A stretch of 64,000 bases of DNA from a virus, in IMG/VR virus record IMGVR_UViG_3300020215_000050, positions 59,283 through 123,282 of that record, one strand, 5' to 3'. Positions 31,553-40,593 of this stretch are shown piece by piece (within the stretch, counting starts at the first letter, position 1; each line of letters opens with the position of its first letter). The position numbers were made by a program, and so were the translations under genes. Under the pieces are notes generated by a model, which ran no database searches, was not told where the DNA came from, and saw nothing but the letters and a program-made list of their open reading frames with translations.

Positions 31553-31921
31553 TCAGTAGAGGAAGACGTCGGGGCTGCCCGCCTCCGGGTCGACCACTGA
31601 GGGGAAGTGCAGGGCGTTGTCCGGATCCGCCGTGTCGTTCACGACGACGATGATCTTCTTGTTCTCGGCGAAGACCGTGCCCGGGGACGTGCTGATGAGG
31701 CCGCCTCCCCCGTGGGTGTTCTCGTCCTGCTCCACCGCTACGAGCAGGTTGTTGACGAAGACCGTCGACTGGTGGGTGACCACCGTGGTCGCCAGGCAGA
31801 AGCGGGCGTCCGTGTGCCTGTGGGCCTGGAACTGGCCGTCGCCGTCGGCCCCGTGCTCGGGCTGGGTCTGCTTGCCGCCGAGTGGCTGTCCGCCGAGAGG
31901 TGAGCTGCCGCCGATCGCCAT
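31553..31921 (-). CDS. PAAR-like spike-tip protein candidate
   Basis: A protein of 122 residues. STVFVNNLLVAVEQDENTHG followed by LISTSPGTVFAENKKIIVVV and ending GSPDVFLY repeats the pattern SxxVFVNxxxVAxxxDxxxHG that marks PAAR proteins, which cap the central spike (T4 gp5.4) with a sharp metal-stabilised cone. The N-terminal 20 residues are Gly/Pro-rich. The family call rests on this repeat and on phage context; it lies far from gp5, which is common in marine T4-like phages. Confidence 0.55.
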   Translation of the reverse strand: MAIGGSSPLGGQPLGGKQTQPEHGADGDGQFQAHRHTDARFCLATTVVTHQSTVFVNNLLVAVEQDENTHGGGGLISTSPGTVFAENKKIIVVVNDTADPDNALHFPSVVDPEAGSPDVFLY

Positions 31922-31922
31922 C

Positions 31923-33167
31923 TTACCAGCAGGTCACCCTGACCATGCCGGCGCCACCTGCGCCGGAATCGCCGATCTCGGCGCCGCCTCCCCCGCCTCC
32001 CGGCTGTGAGCCCGCCGTGGCGTTGTTCGAGTCGTGGGCGCCCGCCCCTCCGTCGCCTCCGAAGAGGCTGTTCCCGCCCGCCGAGCCGCCGGGGGTGCTG
32101 TCGACCGAGCCCCCTCCCCCGCCGGCTCCGCCGTGGACCGAGTTGCCGCCCGTGGCGGGATCCGTAGACGCGCCACCCAGACCTCCGCCTCCGCCTCCGC
32201 CGCCGCCGAAGGCCCCTCCGCCCTCGACTTGGTTGCCGCCGCCCTTTCCGCCCCAGTAGTCGGGCGGCTCCCTATTTCCAGTGGGTGACGTGCCCGAGGT
32301 GCCGCTCTGGCCCGCAGCGGTCGCCCCGGCCCCGGCCCCGCCGCCGCTGTTGGTGGTGACTCCGGCCCCGCCGCCCCCTCCGAATGCTTGGATGAGGGTC
32401 GCGCCCGAGCCAAAGGTGGTGGTGCCGCCCGTGCCGCCTCCTCCGGTCGCTGCCGTCTGGGACGACGCGCCTGCCCCGACGCTGACGCTCTCGGTCGCGC
32501 CGAGGTCGGCCATCCTGAAGACCTTGCTTACCCAGGCCCCGCCGCCTCCTCCTCCTCCTCCCGGGTTGCCGCTGCCCGACACGCCGCCGGATCCTCCTCC
32601 GCCCCACGCCTCGACGAGGCACATGTTCTGTCCGCCCGAGGGCTTGGTCCAGGTGCCCGCCCCGGTCGCGGTGAACGTCTGGACGTCGACCGTGATCGCG
32701 TCCGACGGCGGCACTATGTCGTCGATGAGGGCCCTCTTGAGGACCCCGCCCTCGAGCACGAAGCCGTAGACCGTGGCCGAGTCGATGGTGGTGTCGGTCG
32801 GCGTCGTCTCGGAGGGGGTGTCCTCCTTGGTGGCGACGATGAGGACGGTCGCGTTCCCCGAGAGGCTGATCGCCGCGTCGGCGTTGCTGCTCTCGAGGAC
32901 GGTCCGGGTGAGGGTCGTGCCCGACGAGGTATAGACGCCCGTGCCCAGCTCCCAGTTGGCCCCGTCGACGATCCTGTAGCGGACCGTCTGGCCGTTGGTG
33001 ATGCCGCAGTCGGCGAACGTCTGGGCGCCGAAGACGGCTGTGGTGAGGGTGATCGTGCCGGTGCCGGTCGTCGAGGTCTTCATCCAGCCGTTGTTGCAGA
33101 GCTGGACCGCCTCGGCCTGCACCGAGAGCAGGACGTACGCTACGAGGGCGAGGAGGAACTTCTTCAT
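31923..33167 (-). CDS. Glycine-rich tail-tip adhesin-like protein with a signal peptide
   Basis: A protein of 414 residues. It starts MKKFLLALVAYVLLSVQAEA, a Sec-type signal peptide nearly identical to that at 21339-22790. Next comes a module common in phage fibres (NGWMKTSTTGTGTITLTTAV, WELGTGVYTSSGTTLTRTVL). From about residue 165 (TATGAGTWTKPSG) the protein is a Gly-rich domain with runs of up to nine Gly, ending GMVRVTCW. Gly-rich tip domains of this kind form polyglycine helices in known adhesins such as S16 gp38. Receptor recognition is inferred. Confidence 0.72.
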   Translation of the reverse strand: MKKFLLALVAYVLLSVQAEAVQLCNNGWMKTSTTGTGTITLTTAVFGAQTFADCGITNGQTVRYRIVDGANWELGTGVYTSSGTTLTRTVLESSNADAAISLSGNATVLIVATKEDTPSETTPTDTTIDSATVYGFVLEGGVLKRALIDDIVPPSDAITVDVQTFTATGAGTWTKPSGGQNMCLVEAWGGGGSGGVSGSGNPGGGGGGGGAWVSKVFRMADLGATESVSVGAGASSQTAATGGGGTGGTTTFGSGATLIQAFGGGGGAGVTTNSGGGAGAGATAAGQSGTSGTSPTGNREPPDYWGGKGGGNQVEGGGAFGGGGGGGGGLGGASTDPATGGNSVHGGAGGGGGSVDSTPGGSAGGNSLFGGDGGAGAHDSNNATAGSQPGGGGGGAEIGDSGAGGAGMVRVTCW

Positions 33168-33179
33168 GATGAAAAAACC

Positions 33180-34592
33180 TTACTTCTTCTTGGGTTCGGG
33201 GGCCGTGTCCCTGCGGATGTAGACGACCTTCTCGGCCTGCAGCTTCCTCTTCTCGAGGGCGTAGAGCCGGTCGTCGACGTCCTTGATCGCCTCGATGAGG
33301 AGGCCGACGAGGTCGCCGTAGCGGACGGCCATGAAGTTGTCGAGCCCGGCCCCGGCGACGTCCGCCTCGGTGACCGCCTCGGGGACGGCCTTGAGGACCT
33401 CCTGGGCGATGAGGCCGATGCGGATCTTGTCGGAGCCCACCTTCTTGAACCGCCTGCCCCTCAGCTTGCGGACGGCCTCCATCGGGTCGGCGATGTCCTG
33501 GACGTCGCTCTTGATGCGGGCGTCGGAGGTGGTGACGAAGTCCGCCGCGGTGACGACGTTGAACGTCACGTTGGAGGTCGTGTTGATGTTCTGGAACAGG
33601 CTGAAGTGGATCGTGTCGTTGGCGGCAGTCGTCGTGATGACCACGCCGTTGGCGACGGCGAACGTCAGGGCGTCGTTGGACGAGGTGTCCGCCACCACGT
33701 TGGACTGGCCCGAGACGACGATGTGGGCGAAGGTGTTTCCGCCTCCCCCGATCGTGCCCCAGGAGCCGGCCGCGAAGCCCTCGAACTGGTTCGTCTCGTT
33801 GTTGTACCGGAAGTGGCCGTTGGAGCCCGTGGGCCTCTGCGTCGTGTTGCCGACGGGGACGAAGATGGCGTCCGTGCCCGTGACGTGGAGCGAGACGGTG
33901 GGGGCCGCGTTCTTGACGCCGACCCTGTCGTTGGTCGCGTCGACGTAGAGGACGCTGGTGTCGAACGTCGCGTTGACGCCGCCCACGGCGAGGGCGGTCG
34001 TCAGGGTGCCCAGGCCCGTGATGCCCGTGTACGCGCCCGAGAGGCGGGCGGACGGGATCGTGCCCGTGTGGTTGGTGACGGCGAGGAGGGACGCGGCCGT
34101 GTTGCCGCCCACCGTGTCGGCGTCGATCGTGAAGTCGCCCAGGCTCTGGTTGACCCACTTGGAGGTCGCCGAGTCGTACCTGAGGATGTGGGCGTTGGCC
34201 GGCGCCGAGACGTTGAAGTCGTTCAGGTCGGCGAGGAGTAGCTTGGTGCCGATGAGGCTGAAGTTGTCGGCGGAGTTGACGACGAGCACCCTGTGGGTGG
34301 CGTTGCCCGCCGTGATCATGACGTTGGCGCCGAAGCCCAGGCTGACCCTGGCGACGAAGTGGGTGTTGTCGTGGAACGTCAGGTTCGCCCGGGCGCCGTT
34401 GTTGCCGCCGTAGGCGTTGGTGAAGAAGAGGTTCTTGACCTGGAGGGCGCCGTCGATGACCGCGTTGCCGACGGCCGCGTTGGAGTTCACGGTGACGACG
34501 ACGTTCGACATCGCCGTCGCGAGCTCGTTCGTCTTCGTCCGCCAGAAGCTTACGAAGTTGTTGGCATTGGTGTTTGCGACCGCGACGGTCAT
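33180..34592 (-). CDS. Tail fibre/spike with C-terminal S74 intramolecular chaperone
   Basis: A protein of 470 residues. The C-terminal 115 residues are a Peptidase_S74 chaperone: TTSDARIKSDVQ (residues 354-365, with Ser356 as the self-cleavage residue), then LRGRRFKKVG and IGLIAQEVLKAVPEAV (392-407), followed by a coiled coil. Such domains help trimeric fibres fold and then cut themselves off. The N-terminal part is beta-rich with Asn/Thr repeats. A late promoter element lies within the overlapping upstream gene. The mature product is probably a trimeric fibre of about 355 residues. Confidence 0.82.
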   Translation of the reverse strand: MTVAVANTNANNFVSFWRTKTNELATAMSNVVVTVNSNAAVGNAVIDGALQVKNLFFTNAYGGNNGARANLTFHDNTHFVARVSLGFGANVMITAGNATHRVLVVNSADNFSLIGTKLLLADLNDFNVSAPANAHILRYDSATSKWVNQSLGDFTIDADTVGGNTAASLLAVTNHTGTIPSARLSGAYTGITGLGTLTTALAVGGVNATFDTSVLYVDATNDRVGVKNAAPTVSLHVTGTDAIFVPVGNTTQRPTGSNGHFRYNNETNQFEGFAAGSWGTIGGGGNTFAHIVVSGQSNVVADTSSNDALTFAVANGVVITTTAANDTIHFSLFQNINTTSNVTFNVVTAADFVTTSDARIKSDVQDIADPMEAVRKLRGRRFKKVGSDKIRIGLIAQEVLKAVPEAVTEADVAGAGLDNFMAVRYGDLVGLLIEAIKDVDDRLYALEKRKLQAEKVVYIRRDTAPEPKKK

Positions 34593-34783
34593 CTATCCTT
34601 GACCAGCTTCTCCAGGAGGCCCAGGATGCGGTTGACGTCCCCCCGCAGCTCCTTTACCTCGTCCCTCATGCTATTTAGGTCGGCCGACCGGGCTTTCCTC
34701 AGCTTGTACGCCCTGAGGCCGGAGTCGTCCGTGTTCAGGACCGCGCCGGGGTTGTTCTTCGCCCTGACGAACTTGTCGTGCAC
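34589..34783 (-). CDS. Small coiled-coil protein conserved in T4-like marine phages
   Basis: A protein of 64 residues with a GTG start. MHDKFVRAKNNPGAVLNTDD is followed by SGLRAYKLRKAR and a C-terminal coiled coil (DEVKELRGDVNRILGLLEKL). Proteins of this size and pattern (N...GAV.NTD...L..YK..R, then a coiled coil) stand next to the large DUF4815 protein in cyanophages. It overlaps the S74 fibre by four bases. The role is unknown; a baseplate-fibre connector is possible. Confidence 0.7.
   Translation of the reverse strand: MHDKFVRAKNNPGAVLNTDDSGLRAYKLRKARSADLNSMRDEVKELRGDVNRILGLLEKLVKDR
34671..34678 (-). promoter_or_regulatory. T4-type late promoter element before the S74 fibre
   Basis: CTAAATAG on the minus strand, inside the small gene at 34589-34783 and about 80 bases before the fibre gene start. 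Confidence 0.35.
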
Positions 34784-34784
34784 G

Positions 34785-37700
34785 CTACACCTGCAGGGCG
34801 ATCGCGCGGACGTCGTTCAGCCTCGGGGCCAGCGCGGCGTCCTCGGCGAGCATGACGATCTTCAGGCAGAAGGTCTTGTAGGACCGGTAGACGGCCCCCG
34901 TCGCGGAGCTGTACTCGGCGATGCCCGTCGAGGAGTTCGCGAAGACGGCCCGCGGGTTGGAGCCGTCGGACGGGACGGCGGTGGGCAGGGTATACTCGAT
35001 CTCGACGAAGTCGCGGGTGTTCATCTGGTCCGAGTACATCTCGGCGCCCGTGCCCGCGGTCAGCTTGGTCCACTTCTTCGTGTCGAAGGCCTCGCCGTCC
35101 TCCTGGTTGAGGAACTTGACGTAGACCTGGACGTCCGTGCCCGACGGCCTCCAGGCCGTGACGTGGACGAGGATGTCCTCGGCCTCCTGACCGTCCTTGA
35201 GGACGACGTTCTTGGAGACGTACTTGGCCAGGGCCTCGCCGTAGTTGCTGTTGGCCTCGTTGGTGTCGGAGTTGTTGACGATGTTCTCGATCGCGAGGCC
35301 CGTCTTGCTCCTCAGGTCAATGACCGGCGAGACGAACTCGGACTCGGTGGAGAAGGTCGCCCTGAACCGGCAGCTCTTGTTGCCCGAGATGTCCGCGAGC
35401 TCGTTCGAGTAGCTCTTTACGATCCTCGTGAAGTCGAGGAACTCCGTCTCCGTGTTGTTGACGACGTCCTTGAAGCCGTCCTGGACGTCGCTGGAGTCGT
35501 AGCCCCTGTACGTGAAGACGAGGTTCGTCCTGTTCGGCTTCAGCGTGGCGTAGCGGGGGACGATGGCGTGGTAGTCCAGGTCGTCGACCGAGACGAGCTC
35601 GGCGTTGGCGATCCTGGAGTTCGCCGTGATCAGGGAGACGTTGCCGACGGCCGTGGGCCTGTGGAACTGGATGTTGGCGCCGGCCGCCCAGCCGCCCGTC
35701 GAGGAGTCCAGGTAGACCGTCTCGTTGGGCTCGTCGATGAACTGGACGATGCCGAACGGCTGGGTCGTGTTGGCCCCCGTGAGGACGTGGGTGTCGTTGG
35801 CGGTGTAGACGAGGTCGCCGACCTGGACGAGGATGTCGGAGTTGGACCGGACCAGGCCGCTGTAGGTGATGAACTCGTCCGTCTCGTTGTCGAGCACGGC
35901 CACGGCGCTCGAGCCCGCGGTGAACTGGGCCCGGTAGAGGATGAACTTCATGTCCTCCTTCTGGTGGGAGGACCACGTGTTCATGTTCGAGGACGTGAAC
36001 AGGACGCCGGCGTAGGGGTTCTGGTAGATCTGGACGCCCGTGTCGACGTCGAACTCGCCCGTCTCGCCGATCCAGATGCGGTACTCGGGGCTGTCGCCGT
36101 CGGGCTTGACCATGAGGGCGTACTTCTCGCCGTTGGTCATGTAGACGGGGTGGTCGAAGGTGAAGGTCGTCGCCTCGGTGCCGTCGTCGGAGACGTTGAC
36201 CTCGTCGGACGTCAGGTAGGCCCGGCCGATGATCCTCGTCGTGTCGGGGAAGCCGAACCTCATCTCCGTCACGAAGACGGTGATGCCCAGGCTCGGGTCC
36301 TTGGACTCAAAGAACAGGTCGAGCTTGGTCGCGAACGCGCCGGAGTCGCTCGTCGGTATGTTGGCGAAGATGCTCTGCGCGAGGGGGTCGAGGTAGCCGC
36401 GCCGCATGTTCGACCAGTCTCGGCCGCCGCCGGTGTTGCGGGGGCGGGGCGGGTTCCTCGTCTGCGTGGTGGTCGTGACGATGACCTGGGTGTTGGTCGT
36501 CGTGACGACGCCGATCTCGGGCTCGATCGTGTTGAGGGTGACCCCCTGGGTCGTGACCGCGAGCTGGGCCGCGGTGAAGCGGGCGTCGGCCCTCGTCAGG
36601 ATGGCGGTGTTGCCCGTGACCAGGTCGGAGACGTCGCAGAGCAGGAAGTTCCTGTCGCCCTGGCGGAACGTGCCCGCCGGGATGCTGAACAGGCCGAGCA
36701 GGTTGCCCGCGCTGTCGGACGTCAGGTTGGCGCCGAACGCGCCCGTCCTCGTCAGGATCTTGTCCTCGCGGCCCTCCTCGGGGTTCGTGACGTTCGAGTA
36801 GTCGGCCGGCGCGCAGTGGGCGTCGACGTTGACGTTGTCGAAGAAGGCGTGGATGCGGGTGTTGGGCTTCAGGTTGGTGGCGACGAAGGCGACCATCCTC
36901 GGCCGGATGTAGGGCTCGAGCGAGACGTCGCGGACGAACGGGCCGATCTGGTGCTGGTTCGTCATCGTCTCCATCTGCAGCTCCTCGACGATCCGGGTCC
37001 GCGTCTCCGTGGTCGTCGTCGTGGTCGTCCTGCCCGAGGTGACGGTGTTCGTCTGCCTCGTGTTGGAGGTCTGCACAGTCCTCCAGTCGCCGAACTGGCT
37101 GCCGAAGGAGCTGTCGAAGAAGTCCTCCCACGGCTGGCTCAGGTCCATCGTGATGTTCTGGTTGGGGACGCGGGTCTCGTCCCTCTTGTTGTCGAAGTTC
37201 GGGTAGAGCGTGCACTTGCCCGTCCACGCCCACTGGCTCTCGACGCAGTTCCTGATCTTGGAGGCGAAGTGCTGGTGGATCCAGGCGACGTGCGTGTAGG
37301 GGAGCGTGACGTAGTTGCCCGTCCTCTGGGTCGTCGAGTTCGAGCTGTTGTAGGTGAAGTCGACCGCGTGGGTCCTGAACGGCGGTCGGGCGACCCCGTA
37401 GTCCTGGTCGATCGAGACCCGATACTCCTGGTCCGTGACCTTGCCCAGCGAGTGGCTGTTGAAGGGATCTGCGAAGATGCCGTTCTTGAACCTGTCCAGG
37501 CCGTCGACGTCGGGGACCGTGAAGTCCCTCGCCTTCTGCTCGAGGGCGTTGAGGACGGTGTAGTACTCGACCCTCTTGAGCCTCTGGTCTATGACGCCGA
37601 CGTCCCGCATCGTGTAGCGGCGGTTCGTCTTGATGTCGTGGCGGACCTTGAGGTCGTGCCTGCCCAGCGACTCGGCCTCGCGCTGGCTCAGCGTCGGCCA

Positions 37701-40586
37701 GGCCGGGACGTAGGCGGTGGCGACGAGCATGACGTCGTCGTCGTGGGTCGGGGTCGTCGGGAAGACGCCGGGCTGGCCCTGGACGACCGTGAAGTCGCCG
37801 AGCTTGTTGACGACGACCAGGTCCCGCCGCGGCAGGTAGGTCGTGATGTCCGCCTGGAAGTTGGAGTCCGGCTCCGGGTGATAGCCGATCGTCGAGGCGG
37901 CGAAGCCCACGCCGGAGTTGGCGGGGTTGATCGTCGCCGAGCCCACCGCGGTGGCGTCCGCGGCCGTGTTGGCCTTGTGGAGCCTGAAGTCGACCGCGTC
38001 CCTGAGGTCGACGACCTCGCCCGCGCTGGTCCGGTAGGTCGGGATCTCGCCCCACTCGATCGTCGTCGAGTTGGCGGTGTTGCTCGTCGGGTAGGAGTCG
38101 ACGGAGTAGAAGCCGACGCCGCCGTTGGTGTTCGGGTTGAAGTAGCTGAACTTGACGAGCAGCTTGGACGAGGCGGAGACCTTGCTCCTGTAGGCCGGCT
38201 TGACCCGCAGGGTCGCCAGGTCGTACCACGCGTCCCGCTGGCCGTCGTCGAACTCGAACCAGTGGCTCTGGTCGGGGTTGGTCACGTCGTAGGTCGTGCC
38301 CGCGTAGACCGCCTGGATGTCGTAGACGTCGGGGAAGCCAAGGCACCACGGTCCCGTGATGCCGTTGTTCGAGCAGTCGATCTTGACGTACCTGTCCTTG
38401 CGGACGTCCTTGCCGATGGGAAAGGCGTCGTGCTTGAGGACCGGGTAGTGGACGTGGACCGTGGAGGTCGCGGTCAGGGCCGCGTTGAGCTCGAGGTCCG
38501 AGTTGATCTGCAGGGTCGTGTTCGAGGCGACGATGATGTTTGCCGACGCGGACGAGAGGTCGACGTGGCTGCCCTCGGGGTACAGCTTGGCGTAGTTCAT
38601 CGCCGTGTTGGTCTGCGTCAGGTTCGCAGCGAGGACCATGTGCGTCGCGTTGGTGACCGACACGATCCTGCGGTAGTCGAACCCGCCGCCGCCCTGGTGG
38701 AAGCACTTGATGTACTGGCCGGCCTTGAACTGGACGTCGAAGGCGGTGGACGTGCCGACCAGGTTGGCCACCGTCGTGTTGCCCGAGACGGTGCCCGCGA
38801 GGTTGGTCGTCAGGACGTCGACGGTGAGGACGACGTCGAAGTTGGCCTTCTCGGCGAGGGACGTGATCGTGCCCGAGGCGTTGATCCTCTCCGAGCCGCC
38901 CGCGGCCGCCGGGTTGGTCGTGACGGAGATGAAGCCGTTGACGGCCAGCGTGGCGTTGGCGTAGTCGCGGAACACGAACTGGGTGTCGGAGGCCCCGGAG
39001 TTGTCGTAGAGGCTCTTGGTCGCCCTCGCGCCGGTCGGGAAGACCAGGCAGCCCAGCTCGCCGTCGTGGAGGATGGCGACGTTGGAGGTGGAGCCGTTGG
39101 CGTTGTGCTGGGTCTCGAGGACGACGTCCGCCCTCGCCCCGGAGTAGCCGGCGGTGTTGGCGTAGATGGCCTTGACGTCGGAGAACGACTGGCCCGAGTT
39201 CATCCGGACGTTGTCGAGGTACACGAGGTACTGGCAGTTGGCGATGCCCTTGGTGCCCGAGTAGTGCTCGACCATCCTGATGTGGGCGTTGCCGATGTTG
39301 TTGCCCGAGCGGGCGGCGTCCGGGTCCTCGAGGTCGGTGATCGAGGCCTGCGCCTGGTCGTAGAGCTGGACCTCGTCGAGGTTCTTGTAGTCGAACGTGC
39401 CCAGCATCTGGTCGACGATCACGTACTTGCCGTAGTTCGCCGTGACGATCTGGGCCTCGGAGGTCTGCGTCGTGAAGGCGCGGGTCGTGACGATGTTGGA
39501 CGTGCCGATCTTCTCGATGCGGTAGCCCTTGACGTAGGCGATGCCCGTCGAGATGGAGTAGGCGAAGAGGTTGGCGTCCTCGAGCCCCGTGTTGGCGTTG
39601 ATGCCCGGGAAGGTCTCGATGGTGAACGGCTTGACGTGATAGTCGCCGGACTCCTCGGAGGTCCTCCTGCCGAACTCGTCGCCGAGCTTGTTGTAGACCG
39701 GGTCGATGTTCTGCTCGGTCGGCTCGCGGTTGTCGAACTCGACGATGGCGAAGAAGTTGACGTTGTTGGTCGTCTCCGTCCTGAGCTTGGAGACGAGGAC
39801 GGGGGTAAGCTTGAGGCGGTGGGCGCCGGGGGCGTTGAAGTTGGGATACCCCAGGGCGTTGTCGTTCAGGCTCTCGTCCTGGTCCTCGGTGATGATCTCC
39901 TCGAGCGTGTCGAAACCCACCCGGTAGTTGGTCGGGTCGGTGTCGAACTCCTTGATGACGATCGTCTGGCTCTCGACCCTCTGGAAGAAGCCCTTGTGGT
40001 AGATGATGCCGTCGCCGATCGTGACGCCGTAGCCCTCGCCCGTCGCGTCCGGGTCGTTGATGACCTGGATCTGGTCGAGGAGGTTGCCGTTGTTCAGGCT
40101 CGTGTCGTGCTTGCCCTGGTCGGAGGTGTAGACCTTGATCCACTCGCCCGCCGTGAAGGTGGATTCGGAGTTGGCGCCCGTCCTCAGGTAGGAGACGTAG
40201 AAGCGGTTGGACTCGGGGAAGCTGGCCTCGAAGCCCTCGACCGCCTTGTGGCAGATGGCCCTGACGCCGGACGTGTTGCCGACGAGGAGCATATCCGACT
40301 CGATCTCGGAGACGGACAGGTCGGCGTTGGAGGCGAACGAGTCGCCGACGGAGACGTAGCGGAACGGGTCGTGGTAGGTGACGTGGCAGCCGTCGACGAC
40401 GGAGCCGTCCTTGAAGACGTGGTCGCCGAACCGCTTGATCTGCTGGTTGAGGATCGTCTGGAGCTGGGTCAGCTCCCTCGCCTGGACCGGGGTCGCGGGC
40501 CTGAACAGGACGCGGTAGAAGTCCGCGTCCTCCTCGAAGTCGTCGTAGTAGGGGTTTACGTTAAAGTCGGTATTGAGGACAGACAT
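34785..40586 (-). CDS. Very large baseplate/fibre structural protein with DUF4815 N-terminus (gp10-like)
   Basis: A protein of 1933 residues. MSVLNTDFNVNPYYDDFEED with YRVLFRPATPVQARELTQLQ and TILNQQIKRFGDHVFKDGSV is the DUF4815 signature of large virion proteins in T4-like cyanophages. The middle contains long beta-rich regions and a Thr-rich linker (TTTTTTETRTR near residue 1190). The C-terminal part has LDFTRIVKSYSNELADISGN and DVQVYVKFLNQEDGEAFDTK segments. It sits next to gp8, where the wedge and fibre-attachment protein gp10 would be expected. A role in linking fibres to wedges is inferred. It is the largest gene in the window. Confidence 0.8.
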   Translation of the reverse strand: MSVLNTDFNVNPYYDDFEEDADFYRVLFRPATPVQARELTQLQTILNQQIKRFGDHVFKDGSVVDGCHVTYHDPFRYVSVGDSFASNADLSVSEIESDMLLVGNTSGVRAICHKAVEGFEASFPESNRFYVSYLRTGANSESTFTAGEWIKVYTSDQGKHDTSLNNGNLLDQIQVINDPDATGEGYGVTIGDGIIYHKGFFQRVESQTIVIKEFDTDPTNYRVGFDTLEEIITEDQDESLNDNALGYPNFNAPGAHRLKLTPVLVSKLRTETTNNVNFFAIVEFDNREPTEQNIDPVYNKLGDEFGRRTSEESGDYHVKPFTIETFPGINANTGLEDANLFAYSISTGIAYVKGYRIEKIGTSNIVTTRAFTTQTSEAQIVTANYGKYVIVDQMLGTFDYKNLDEVQLYDQAQASITDLEDPDAARSGNNIGNAHIRMVEHYSGTKGIANCQYLVYLDNVRMNSGQSFSDVKAIYANTAGYSGARADVVLETQHNANGSTSNVAILHDGELGCLVFPTGARATKSLYDNSGASDTQFVFRDYANATLAVNGFISVTTNPAAAGGSERINASGTITSLAEKANFDVVLTVDVLTTNLAGTVSGNTTVANLVGTSTAFDVQFKAGQYIKCFHQGGGGFDYRRIVSVTNATHMVLAANLTQTNTAMNYAKLYPEGSHVDLSSASANIIVASNTTLQINSDLELNAALTATSTVHVHYPVLKHDAFPIGKDVRKDRYVKIDCSNNGITGPWCLGFPDVYDIQAVYAGTTYDVTNPDQSHWFEFDDGQRDAWYDLATLRVKPAYRSKVSASSKLLVKFSYFNPNTNGGVGFYSVDSYPTSNTANSTTIEWGEIPTYRTSAGEVVDLRDAVDFRLHKANTAADATAVGSATINPANSGVGFAASTIGYHPEPDSNFQADITTYLPRRDLVVVNKLGDFTVVQGQPGVFPTTPTHDDDVMLVATAYVPAWPTLSQREAESLGRHDLKVRHDIKTNRRYTMRDVGVIDQRLKRVEYYTVLNALEQKARDFTVPDVDGLDRFKNGIFADPFNSHSLGKVTDQEYRVSIDQDYGVARPPFRTHAVDFTYNSSNSTTQRTGNYVTLPYTHVAWIHQHFASKIRNCVESQWAWTGKCTLYPNFDNKRDETRVPNQNITMDLSQPWEDFFDSSFGSQFGDWRTVQTSNTRQTNTVTSGRTTTTTTTETRTRIVEELQMETMTNQHQIGPFVRDVSLEPYIRPRMVAFVATNLKPNTRIHAFFDNVNVDAHCAPADYSNVTNPEEGREDKILTRTGAFGANLTSDSAGNLLGLFSIPAGTFRQGDRNFLLCDVSDLVTGNTAILTRADARFTAAQLAVTTQGVTLNTIEPEIGVVTTTNTQVIVTTTTQTRNPPRPRNTGGGRDWSNMRRGYLDPLAQSIFANIPTSDSGAFATKLDLFFESKDPSLGITVFVTEMRFGFPDTTRIIGRAYLTSDEVNVSDDGTEATTFTFDHPVYMTNGEKYALMVKPDGDSPEYRIWIGETGEFDVDTGVQIYQNPYAGVLFTSSNMNTWSSHQKEDMKFILYRAQFTAGSSAVAVLDNETDEFITYSGLVRSNSDILVQVGDLVYTANDTHVLTGANTTQPFGIVQFIDEPNETVYLDSSTGGWAAGANIQFHRPTAVGNVSLITANSRIANAELVSVDDLDYHAIVPRYATLKPNRTNLVFTYRGYDSSDVQDGFKDVVNNTETEFLDFTRIVKSYSNELADISGNKSCRFRATFSTESEFVSPVIDLRSKTGLAIENIVNNSDTNEANSNYGEALAKYVSKNVVLKDGQEAEDILVHVTAWRPSGTDVQVYVKFLNQEDGEAFDTKKWTKLTAGTGAEMYSDQMNTRDFVEIEYTLPTAVPSDGSNPRAVFANSSTGIAEYSSATGAVYRSYKTFCLKIVMLAEDAALAPRLNDVRAIALQV

Positions 40587-40593
40587 TCAGCCG

